This document shows, one piece after another, positions 1-5,175 of a DNA stretch of 7,494 bases; the stretch's first letter is position 1, and every line of letters starts with the position of its first letter. Made by a program: the position numbers and the translations under genes. The stretch is from an uncultured Acidaminococcus sp. (GTDB lineage: Bacteria > Bacillota > Negativicutes > Acidaminococcales > Acidaminococcaceae), in the NCBI GenBank assembly GCA_900770265.1, contig CAAGJR010000171.1:1-7494 (forward strand). Reading direction: 5' to 3'. Under the pieces are notes generated by a model, which searched no databases, was not told the origin of the DNA, and saw only the letters and a program-made list of their open reading frames with translations.

Positions 1-545
1 CCGATCATTTCCGGGTCCAGTGCAGACGTAGGTTCATCGAACAGGATGACCTTGGGATCCAAGGCCACGGCCCGGGCAATGGCTGCCCGCTGCTGCTGAC
101 CCCCGGAAAGCTGGGCCGGATAGAACTCTGCCCGGCTGGCCATGCCCACCTTTTCCAATAAATTTTGAGAAATGGCAGCCGCCTGTTCCGGTTTCATATG
201 TTTCACTTTTAACAACCCGAATTCCACATTTTCCTTTACAGTCATTTCATGGAACAGGTTGAACTGCTGGAACACCATGGCGGTATTCTGGCGCATGAAC
301 CGGATGTCCTCCCGGGTCACCTTCGCCGCATCGAATTTCCGGCCATCGAACTCGTACGTACCCGTTTCCGGCCGTTCCAGGTAATCAATGCACCGCAGCA
401 GGGTGGATTTACCGGCACCGGAGGGACCGATGATTGACACCACCTGGTTTTCTTCCACCGTCAGGTCCACATTTTTCAGGATGTGCTGTTTGCCAAATGA
501 TTTATTCAGCTGCTGCAGCTGCAGCAAAATCTTTTTCTCTGCCAT
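1..545 (-). CDS. Polar amino acid ABC transporter ATP-binding protein (3' end off window)
   Basis: This is the nucleotide-binding subunit of an amino acid importer, expected on the inner face of the membrane, where it hydrolyses ATP to drive the permease. The visible 181 codons contain Walker A GPSGAGKST (residues 40-48), a Q-loop in VFQQFNLF, the ABC signature LSGGQQQR and Walker B VILFDEP followed by the D-loop SALDPE. The order and spacing fit the GlnQ/HisP/TcyN group (usually about 240-250 aa), so roughly 60 C-terminal residues with the H-loop lie beyond the left edge. The start has GAGGGAGAG about 8 nt upstream and lies 13 nt after the permease stop, so the two are almost certainly co-transcribed and translated in succession. 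The usual 'HKT..ENV' segment reads HEMTVKENV here. The substrate cannot be read from this subunit. Confidence 0.95.
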   Translation of the reverse strand, partial: MAEKKILLQLQQLNKSFGKQHILKNVDLTVEENQVVSIIGPSGAGKSTLLRCIDYLERPETGTYEFDGRKFDAAKVTREDIRFMRQNTAMVFQQFNLFHEMTVKENVEFGLLKVKHMKPEQAAAISQNLLEKVGMASRAEFYPAQLSGGQQQRAAIARAVALDPKVILFDEPTSALDPEMI

Positions 546-558
546 GCTCTTCTCTCCC

Positions 559-1311
559 TCAGTCATCCATCTCTTCTGCCTTGACCAGTTCCTGGTCTTT
601 CAGCAGTACATTGTCACTCTTGCGCAACCGTTTTTCCATAAAGGCGAACAGCCGCTCGGAAATCAGCGACAGGGCCCAGTAGATCAGGGACAGGGATACA
701 TACATTTCGAAGAACCGCAAGTTCCGCCCGGCAATCAGACGGCTGGCAGCGGTCATTTCCACCACAGCGCACACAAAGGCCAGAGACGTACCTTTGAGCA
801 GACCGATGAAGATGTTACCCAGGCTGGGCAGGGCAATCTTCAGGGATTCGGGCAGGATGATGTACCGGAACACCTGCAGCGTGGAAAGACCGATGGAATA
901 CCCAGCTTCGATCTGCCCCTTATCCACCGCCTGCAGCGCAGCCCTGATGGTCTCGCTGGAATAGGCGGCCTCATTCAGGGAAAAGGCGATGATCACAAAG
1001 AACATCCCAGAAATATTATTGATGGAATAATGGGTGCCGAAGGACCGGTTCATGTATTCCAGCAGAATGGGCACTCCGTAGAACGCAATGTACAGCTGGA
1101 CCAGGAGCGGCGTGCCCCGCATATAGGAAACATACACAGCGGCCACTTTCTGGAGCACCGGTACCCGGTTCACCTTGATGAGGGCAATAGCAAAGCCCAA
1201 CAACAGGGCGAAAAATGCAGAAACCAGGACGATTTCCATGGTAATGGGCAGATAGGGAAGCAGCTGGGGAATCCCTTCCCAGACAATGGACGGATCAAAT
1301 AACTTAGGCAT
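559..1311 (-). CDS. Polar amino acid ABC transporter permease, HisM/GlnP type
   Basis: This 250-aa inner-membrane subunit forms the translocation path of the importer. Hydrophobic segments lie around residues 20-45, 68-88, 101-115, 165-190 and 202-222. Family hallmarks are RGTPLLVQL (65-73), the cytoplasmic EAA coupling loop beginning EAAYSSETIRAAL (114-126) and continuing to the G of KGQIEAG, and LPSLGNIFIGLLKGTSL (161-177). A full-length single-permease system working as a homodimer would fit, as only one permease is visible. The start is the first Met; AAGGA lies only about 2 nt before it, an unusually tight spacing, but the N-terminus (IPQLLPYLPIT) matches the family, so a later start is unlikely. 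The C-terminal tail after residue 225 is highly charged. It sits between the binding protein and the ATPase in one leftward operon. From memory it resembles cystine-type (TcyL/TcyM) permeases; this is not proven. Confidence 0.95.
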   Translation of the reverse strand: MPKLFDPSIVWEGIPQLLPYLPITMEIVLVSAFFALLLGFAIALIKVNRVPVLQKVAAVYVSYMRGTPLLVQLYIAFYGVPILLEYMNRSFGTHYSINNISGMFFVIIAFSLNEAAYSSETIRAALQAVDKGQIEAGYSIGLSTLQVFRYIILPESLKIALPSLGNIFIGLLKGTSLAFVCAVVEMTAASRLIAGRNLRFFEMYVSLSLIYWALSLISERLFAFMEKRLRKSDNVLLKDQELVKAEEMDD

Positions 1312-1326
1312 TTTCCTTCACTTTCT

Positions 1327-1341
1327 ACCGGTTGGGCCGGT
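1327..1341 (-). other. Small hairpin between binding-protein and permease genes
   Basis: ACCGG and CCGGT pair (5 bp, 5-nt loop) immediately after the binding-protein stop codon. There is no T-run, so it is not a classic terminator. Hairpins at this point in binding-protein operons often protect the upstream mRNA segment and give more binding protein than permease. That role is inference from position and the stem is short. Confidence 0.35.
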
Positions 1342-1343
1342 GC

Positions 1344-2222
1344 TTATTTCTTGGCGTGGGCTTTTTCGTAGTTCTCCTGGCTGGAGTAATCATTACCCAG
1401 GAATTCTTTGGACAGCTTGCTCAGGGTGCCGTCCTTCTGCAGTTCAGCGATGGCTTTATCGAAGTCGGCGGCCATCCTGGCCCCTTCTTCCGTCTTGGGG
1501 AACACGAAATACGTGTTGGGGTTCGTCAGCTTGCCCACTTTATCCATCTCGGACTGAGGCAGCACCACGAAGTCGAACTGGTAACCATATTCCTTGCTGA
1601 GCATGTACAGCCGGGTCTCGTTGGTTTTCAGCACATCAATGCCGTCGTCAGCATTCAGCCGGCGGTAATAGGCGGCCCAGCCCTCGTCGCTCATGGTCAC
1701 CTTGATGGGATTGTCCGGATATTTGGCGTTAAAGGCCTCCACGTACTGCTGCCAGGCGTTGCCCTTTGTGGGATTCAGATAGGTGCGCAGACCACCCAGG
1801 TCCTCGATATGGTTCACCGGATGCTTGGACAGGAACCCTTTCGGGAAAGCGAACACAGCCGGTTCGTAATAATGAGTCACCTTGGTGAAGTTGTACTTCT
1901 GTTCCCGGATGGGAGTCTTGGAAATGCTGCCGAAACCGATCTGATAGCGGCCGGAGTCGATGCCGGCAAAGATGCTGGCAAACTCTGTAGTCTGGAACTG
2001 GATATCGTAGCCGGCCTTCTTGGCGGCTGCCTTCAGCACCTCCACCTCGTAGCCGGTCAGTTTGTTGTCCTTGTCCAGATAGGCGATGCCCTTCATGGTC
2101 CCTTCAGTGGCGGCCACGATGGTCTTTTTGCCCTGGGCTTTGCTGTTATCGGCACTCTGGCTGCCGCATCCTCCCAGCAGCAGCAGGCCGGCCAGCAGCA
2201 GCGGAATCCATTTCTTTTTCAT
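1344..2222 (-). CDS. Amino acid ABC transporter substrate-binding lipoprotein
   Basis: This 292-aa extracytoplasmic solute-binding protein captures the amino acid and delivers it to the permease. The N-terminus MKKKW, a hydrophobic stretch and a lipobox LGGC with Cys19 mark a lipoprotein signal peptide, so the mature protein should be lipid-anchored. The rest is a family 3 periplasmic-binding fold: GYEVEVLKAAAKKAGYDIQF (58-77), FASIFAGIDSGRYQIGFGSIS, then TPIREQKY whose Arg106 is at the position that normally binds the ligand carboxylate, and DGIDVLKTNE, matching the family's 'G.vDa...d' segment. The start at 2222 was chosen over an in-frame ATG at 2297 because AAGGGGGAG lies about 8 nt before it and the signal peptide begins there. 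It is the first gene of the operon, with its own promoter. The insert around YEPAVFAFPKGFL and the long middle region resemble cystine/sulfur amino acid binders, but the ligand is uncertain. Confidence 0.94.
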   Translation of the reverse strand: MKKKWIPLLLAGLLLLGGCGSQSADNSKAQGKKTIVAATEGTMKGIAYLDKDNKLTGYEVEVLKAAAKKAGYDIQFQTTEFASIFAGIDSGRYQIGFGSISKTPIREQKYNFTKVTHYYEPAVFAFPKGFLSKHPVNHIEDLGGLRTYLNPTKGNAWQQYVEAFNAKYPDNPIKVTMSDEGWAAYYRRLNADDGIDVLKTNETRLYMLSKEYGYQFDFVVLPQSEMDKVGKLTNPNTYFVFPKTEEGARMAADFDKAIAELQKDGTLSKLSKEFLGNDYSSQENYEKAHAKK

Positions 2223-2250
2223 GTCTATACTCCCCCTTGAAAATAAAGTA

Positions 2251-2285
2251 AGGACATCCATCCGTCCTAGAAGGATGAATATCCT
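2251..2285 (-). other. Two short hairpins in the ABC operon leader
   Basis: Within the predicted 80-nt 5' UTR, AGGAT/ATCCT (2272-2285, loop of 4) and AGGAC/GTCCT (2251-2268) can each form a 5-bp stem. CATCC (2255-2259) can instead pair with GGATG (2273-2277), so alternative folds exist. No T-run or known riboswitch consensus was recognised, so a regulatory role is only possible. Confidence 0.25.
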
Positions 2286-2311
2286 ATAAGTTGCCATTTG
2301 TCATGGCCAAA

Positions 2312-2340
2312 ATTTTACCATGTAATTCCTAGTTCGTCAA
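2312..2340 (-). promoter_or_regulatory. Sigma-A-type promoter of the amino acid ABC operon
   Basis: On the minus strand TTGACG (2335-2340) and TAAAAT (2312-2317) are separated by exactly 17 bp, each one base from consensus. Transcription should begin near 2304-2306, giving a leader of about 80 nt before the binding-protein start. The -35 box ends only about 28 bp from the first repeat-like sequence of the array. Confidence 0.82.
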
Positions 2341-2381
2341 CGGGAATTAAAGTATTTTAGTGCAGAGAAGGACAGTAGATT

Positions 2382-2540
2382 TGTGTCCCCCTGAAAGGGG
2401 GAAAGGGCCCGCTTCAGCGGGTAGGGGGTTCGTACGCCTCTCTACCTTTTCAAGACGATGTTACTCGTACTGTCGGTGTAAAGACCTATCCACCATTGCG
2501 CTAACGCGCAACGGTCCCCCTTCCCTTTCAGGGAAGGACA
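2382..2540 (+). repeat. Structured intergenic repeat, copy A (MITE-like)
   Basis: This 159-bp unit begins TGTGTCCCCCTGAAAGGGGG and ends CCCTTTCAGGGAAGGACA. The reverse complement of its end (TGTCCTTCCCTGAAAGGG) resembles its beginning, so it has imperfect terminal inverted repeats of about 28 bp. Internal hairpins are CCCCC/GGGGG, CCCGCT/AGCGGG (2-nt loop), TTGCGC/GCGCAA (loop TAAC) and CCTTCCCT/AGGGAAGG (loop TTC). The first 100 bp are about 90% identical to copy B. No coding potential was seen. Orientation is arbitrary; '+' means TGTGTCC at the left. Confidence 0.8.
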
Positions 2541-2546
2541 AATCCT

Positions 2547-2597
2547 TGTGTCCCCCGCGACGGAGACGACGAAGAGGAGTCTCCCAATCCGGCGGAA
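2547..2597 (+). repeat. Repeat module with conserved 11-nt loop, in array
   Basis: It begins TGTGTCCCCCGCGACGG and holds a 6-bp stem GGAGAC (2562-2567) / GTCTCC (2579-2584) around the loop GACGAAGAGGA. A second copy on the minus strand at about 5120-5157 has a stem of different sequence (GGAAGC/GCTTCC) but the same loop apart from one base. The module leads directly into copy B, as its counterpart leads into copy C, so it is probably the optional 5' part of the same element. Confidence 0.72.
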
Positions 2598-2610
2598 AAG
2601 AAAAAAGCTT

Positions 2611-2807
2611 TGTGTCCCCCTGAAAGGGGGAAAGGGCCCGCTTGCGGGTAGGGGGTTCGCACGCCTCTCTAGCTTTTCAAGACGGTGTTACTCGCAGGGT
2701 CGATGTAAGAACCCACCACCAGAATGGTAGTAAAGAATCGTATGGTCAGTGTATGAACCCATCCACCAGCCATGCGGCTGGTCCCCCTTCCCTTTCAGGG
2801 AAGGACA
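2611..2807 (+). repeat. Structured intergenic repeat, copy B (MITE-like)
   Basis: This is a 197-bp tandem relative of copy A with the same inverted ends. It lacks two bases in the second hairpin loop (CCCGC-TT-GCGGG). It carries about 45 extra bp, in which a segment of the form GTC..TGTA..AACCCA occurs twice (near 2699 and 2746) where copy A has it once. At the site of copy A's TTGCGC/GCGCAA hairpin it has an unrelated but equally stable one, ACCAGCC/GGCTGGT with loop ATGC. The final hairpin CCTTCCCT/AGGGAAGG is identical to that of A. Confidence 0.8.
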
Positions 2808-2831
2808 ATAGACTTGTGTCCCCCTGCAGCT

Positions 2832-2871
2832 GCAAAAGGACCTGTCCTCACTGGAGGACAGGTCCTTTTGC
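2832..2871 (-). terminator. Terminator of leuA, perfect 18-bp stem
   Basis: GCAAAAGGACCTGTCCTC (2832-2849) pairs without mismatch with its exact reverse complement (2854-2871) around a 4-nt loop. It starts 36 nt after the leuA stop on that strand. The A4/T4 at the stem base gives a short U-tract in both directions, so it could act bidirectionally, although no rightward gene ends here. It lies just outside the repeat array and shares no sequence with it. Confidence 0.8.
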
Positions 2872-2907
2872 TTGGGTTAGGGGTAATGGCTGCCTTATGG
2901 CTTTTGT

Positions 2908-4599
2908 TTATTCTTCTCCCGCAATGGCCCGGTTGATGGCATTTACGATGCCCAGCAGGGACGCGGTGTTGATGTTGGGATGGATGCCCACACCGAAGAT
3001 GTGCTTGCCATCCGGCTTCTTCAGTTCGATGTAGGAAATGGCCTTGGAGTTGGACCCCTGGCTGATGGCGTGTTCGTGGTAGTTGATGAACTCGAACCCG
3101 TCCACCCCGATCTTGTTCAGGGCATTGAAGAACGCATCGATGGGCCCGTTGCCGTCGCCGGTGATGTGCATCTCGGTGCCGTCGGCCTTGATATCCCCTT
3201 CGAACGTAGTGGTGGTGTTTTCATCGCCGTCGTGGTTGTCGTACACCTTGTGGGCGCCCAGTTCGTACTTACCGCCGAAGTCCACATATTTCTTGTGGAA
3301 CAGATCCACGATCTGGGTGGCACTCAGTTCGTCGCCGTATTCATCGGCTGCGGCCTTGACCATGTGGCCGAATTCCGGATGCATTTCCTTGGGCAGATAG
3401 TAGCCCACAGCCTGCTGCATGACGAACGCTGCGCCGCCCTTGCCGCTCTGGCTGTTGATGCGGATGACCGGTTCGTATTCCCGGTGGATATCCGCCGGGT
3501 TGATGGGCAGATACGGAACTTCCCAGTACCGGCTGTTCGTATCGGCCATATATTTGAAGCCTTTGCGGATGGCGTCCTGGTGGGATCCGGAGAAAGCGGT
3601 GAACACCAGCTCCCCGGCATAGGGATGGCGCGGTTCCACTTTCATCTTCGTCACCCGTTCGCAGATCCGTTTGATCCGGTTGATATGGGAGAAGTCCAGT
3701 TTCGGGTCGATATTGTGGGTGTACATGTTCAGGGCCAGGGTGACGATGTCCACGTTGCCGGTCCGTTCGCCGTTGCCGAACAACGTACCTTCCACCCGGT
3801 CAGCGCCGGCCATGAGGGCCAGTTCCGTAGCGGCCACGCCTTCGCCCCGGTCGTTGTGGGGATGCAGGCTGATGATGGCACGGTCACGGTCTTTCAGGTG
3901 ACGGATGAAGTATTCGATCTGGTCAGCATACGTATTGGGGGTGGACATTTCCACGGTGGAGGGCAGGTTGATGATGACCGGTTTCTCCTTTGTGGCGCCC
4001 AGGGTGTCCATGACGGCTTCGCAGATTTCCACAGCGTAGTCGGTTTCGGTGCCGGTGAAGCTTTCGGGAGAATATTCGTAGCGGATGTTCATGCCGCTGC
4101 GGGCGATTTCCTTTTCCGTCAGTTCCCGGATCAGTTTGGCCCCGTCCACGGCAATCTTCGTGATGCCTTCCATATCCTTGCGGAACACGATCTTCCGCTG
4201 CAGGGTGGACGTGGAGTTGTAGAAGTGGATGATCACGTTCTTGGCGCCTTCCACGGCTTCGAAGGTCTTCTTGATCAGTTCAGGACGGGCCTGGACCAAT
4301 ACCTGGATGGTCACGTCATCGGGGATGTAGTTGTCCTCGATCAGGGTCCGCAGGATTTCGTATTCCGTATCGGACGCAGAGGGGAAGCCCACTTCGATTT
4401 CCTTGAAACCGATCTTCACCAGGGTGGTGAACAGCAGCAGTTTTTCTTCCAGCTGCATGGGGGTGACCAGGGCCTGGTTGCCGTCCCGCAGATCCACGCT
4501 GCACCAGACGGGCGGCTTCGTGATCACTTTATCCGGCCAGGTACGGTCGGGCAGGCTGACACCTTGAAACGGAATGTACTTTTTGATGGGCTTATGCAT
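2908..4599 (-). CDS. leuA: 2-isopropylmalate synthase (long form)
   Basis: It catalyses the first committed step of leucine biosynthesis in the cytoplasm: acetyl-CoA plus 2-ketoisovalerate gives 2-isopropylmalate. The 563-aa protein has a DRE-TIM metallolyase barrel: DLRDGNQAL (36-44) with the Arg38-Asp39 pair, GFKEIEVGFPSAS (64-76), and the metal-binding SLHPHNDRG with His246 and His248. A C-terminal LeuA dimerisation/allosteric domain contains GDGNGPIDAFFNAL from residue 481. The N-terminal IPFQGVSLPDRTWP and the overall length mark the fungal/actinobacterial-like long class, not the E. coli-like class. Leucine feedback inhibition through the C-terminal domain is family knowledge. The start at 4599 is chosen over an upstream in-frame ATG (4692) because AAGGAGGAA lies just before it and the longer frame would run through the T-box terminator. 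It is monocistronic here; no other leu gene is in the window. Confidence 0.97.
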   Translation of the reverse strand: MHKPIKKYIPFQGVSLPDRTWPDKVITKPPVWCSVDLRDGNQALVTPMQLEEKLLLFTTLVKIGFKEIEVGFPSASDTEYEILRTLIEDNYIPDDVTIQVLVQARPELIKKTFEAVEGAKNVIIHFYNSTSTLQRKIVFRKDMEGITKIAVDGAKLIRELTEKEIARSGMNIRYEYSPESFTGTETDYAVEICEAVMDTLGATKEKPVIINLPSTVEMSTPNTYADQIEYFIRHLKDRDRAIISLHPHNDRGEGVAATELALMAGADRVEGTLFGNGERTGNVDIVTLALNMYTHNIDPKLDFSHINRIKRICERVTKMKVEPRHPYAGELVFTAFSGSHQDAIRKGFKYMADTNSRYWEVPYLPINPADIHREYEPVIRINSQSGKGGAAFVMQQAVGYYLPKEMHPEFGHMVKAAADEYGDELSATQIVDLFHKKYVDFGGKYELGAHKVYDNHDGDENTTTTFEGDIKADGTEMHITGDGNGPIDAFFNALNKIGVDGFEFINYHEHAISQGSNSKAISYIELKKPDGKHIFGVGIHPNINTASLLGIVNAINRAIAGEE

Positions 4600-4634
4600 A
4601 ATGTATTCCTCCTTGGTTTTCCGAGGCGGGTATG

Positions 4635-4671
4635 AAAAAATCCCCGCCCCTCTCGTATGAAGGGGCGAGGA
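4635..4671 (-). terminator. Leader terminator of the leuA T-box
   Basis: On the minus strand TCCTCGCCCCT (4661-4671) pairs with AGGGGCGGGGA (4641-4651), 11 bp with one G-T pair, followed by six T residues (4635-4640). Its 5' arm overlaps the 3' half of the antiterminator, so the two folds exclude each other. It terminates leuA transcription when tRNA is charged. Confidence 0.9.
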
Positions 4672-4893
4672 TAAAATTCCACGCTGTACCACCCTTGTTC
4701 AGCCACCTTGCGGCAGCCCTTTCACCTCTCAGATTTCCTGTAAGGCTAAGGTCTGTAACGGGACCTCCCGTTCCGGACTACGTATCACCCGGACGACTCT
4801 GGAACCAGTTATCATTCAGGCCTGGACCATCGGCTCGCAGCAGACGCCGACTCTCTGGAGATCCAATGTCCTGATCTTTTTTCCTTCGCAGTC
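4635..4893 (-). promoter_or_regulatory. T-box riboswitch, probably leucine-specific, controlling leuA
   Basis: The leader has the T-box sequence AGGGTGGTACAGCG (4682-4695). Its TGGT would pair with an ACCA tRNA end, in keeping with the A discriminator of tRNA-Leu. The antiterminator is AAGGG..GCG pairing with CGC..CCCTT across the T-box bulge. Stem I runs 4795-4893: the base GACT/AGTC, then GGAA/TTCC, and the AG-rich CAGAGAG followed by TCGGC/GCCGA in the upper arm. Taking the layout of known stems, in which the specifier is followed by one purine and then the lower stem, the specifier is CTG (4806-4808), a Leu codon. That register is my inference; ACT one base upstream is the alternative but fits leuA poorly. 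Uncharged tRNA-Leu should allow read-through. Confidence 0.92.
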
Positions 4894-4927
4894 ATTGTTG
4901 GTTACATTTTTGAACTTGATGGTGCTT

Positions 4928-4956
4928 ATTATAAACGGGTTTATAACCTTTGTCAA
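4928..4956 (-). promoter_or_regulatory. Consensus sigma-A promoter of leuA
   Basis: TTGACA (4951-4956) and TATAAT (4928-4933) match the consensus at all twelve positions with a 17-bp spacer. Transcription should start near 4921, which puts the whole T-box in a leader of about 320 nt. No extended -10 TG is needed or present. Confidence 0.92.
4929..4946. promoter_or_regulatory. 18-bp palindrome overlapping the leuA promoter (candidate operator)
   Basis: TTATAAAC (4929-4936) and GTTTATAA (4939-4946) form a perfect inverted repeat around a 2-bp centre. It covers most of the -10 box and most of the spacer. A dimeric repressor bound here would block RNA polymerase. I do not recognise the motif as CodY, ArgR or another named operator. 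Part of the symmetry is helped by the AT-rich -10 box, so it could be chance. Confidence 0.45.
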
Positions 4957-4993
4957 CAGTTTTGTGGAAATTTGTTTTTTGTATTTTGCGTAC

Positions 4994-5020
4994 AAAAAAG
5001 TCCTCCCCTGAAGGGGGAGG
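4994..5020 (-). terminator. Terminator of the AICAR transformylase gene, formed by the end of repeat copy C
   Basis: On the minus strand CCTCCCC (5014-5020) pairs with GGGGAGG (5002-5008) around a 5-nt loop, followed after two bases by six T residues (4994-4999). It is about 155 nt after the transformylase stop with no other terminator between. The hairpin is the last hairpin of the repeat element and the T-run is flanking DNA. Confidence 0.7.
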
Positions 5021-5157
5021 GGAACCGTTGCGCATCAGCGCAATGGTGGTGGGGTCACACATCGGGTGTGAGACCCCCTACCCGCCAAGCGGGTCCTTTC
5101 CCCCTTTTCCACAGGACTAGGAAGCTCCTATTCGTCGCTTCCGTCGCAGGGGACACA
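5000..5157 (-). repeat. Structured intergenic repeat, copy C (MITE-like, inverted relative to A and B)
   Basis: Read on the minus strand it begins TGTGTCCCCTGCGACGG and ends GGGGAGGAC. It contains the module stem GGAAGC/GCTTCC (5137-5142 / 5120-5125) with loop GACGAATAGGA, then GGGGGAAAGGACCCGC, the hairpin ACCCGC/GCGGGT, TCACAC/GTGTGA, TTGCGC/GCGCAA (loop TGAT) and the closing CCTCCCC/GGGGAGG. Order and spacing match the array at 2547-2807, but the centre differs in sequence. It fills the gap between the leuA promoter and the transformylase gene. Confidence 0.78.
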
Positions 5158-5175
5158 GGACTTCCTGGCAATTTA

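Noticed and set aside
388..2240. Two open frames of about 300 codons on the + strand opposite the permease and binding protein genes
   Set aside because: Both mirror conserved genes on the other strand and lack plausible protein features.
2223..2297. Upstream in-frame start giving a 317-aa binding protein
   Set aside because: It would bury the lipoprotein signal peptide; AAGGGGGAG directly precedes the ATG at 2222.
2382..2826. CRISPR array
   Set aside because: Only two long, divergent units with inverted ends; there are no regular short repeats, unique spacers or cas genes.
2360..3034. Several short open frames across the repeat array
   Set aside because: They consist of translated hairpin repeats (PP, RR, KGG runs), have no convincing ribosome binding site, and overlap each other.
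2980..4635. A 551-codon open frame on the + strand opposite leuA
   Set aside because: It is antisense to a fully recognisable LeuA, low in complexity (rich in H, V, G, D, F), has no family motifs, and is explained by the codon bias of the GC-rich gene opposite.
4600..4692. Upstream in-frame start giving a 594-aa LeuA
   Set aside because: The extension would be translated from inside the T-box terminator/antiterminator; a strong AAGGAGGAA precedes the ATG at 4599.
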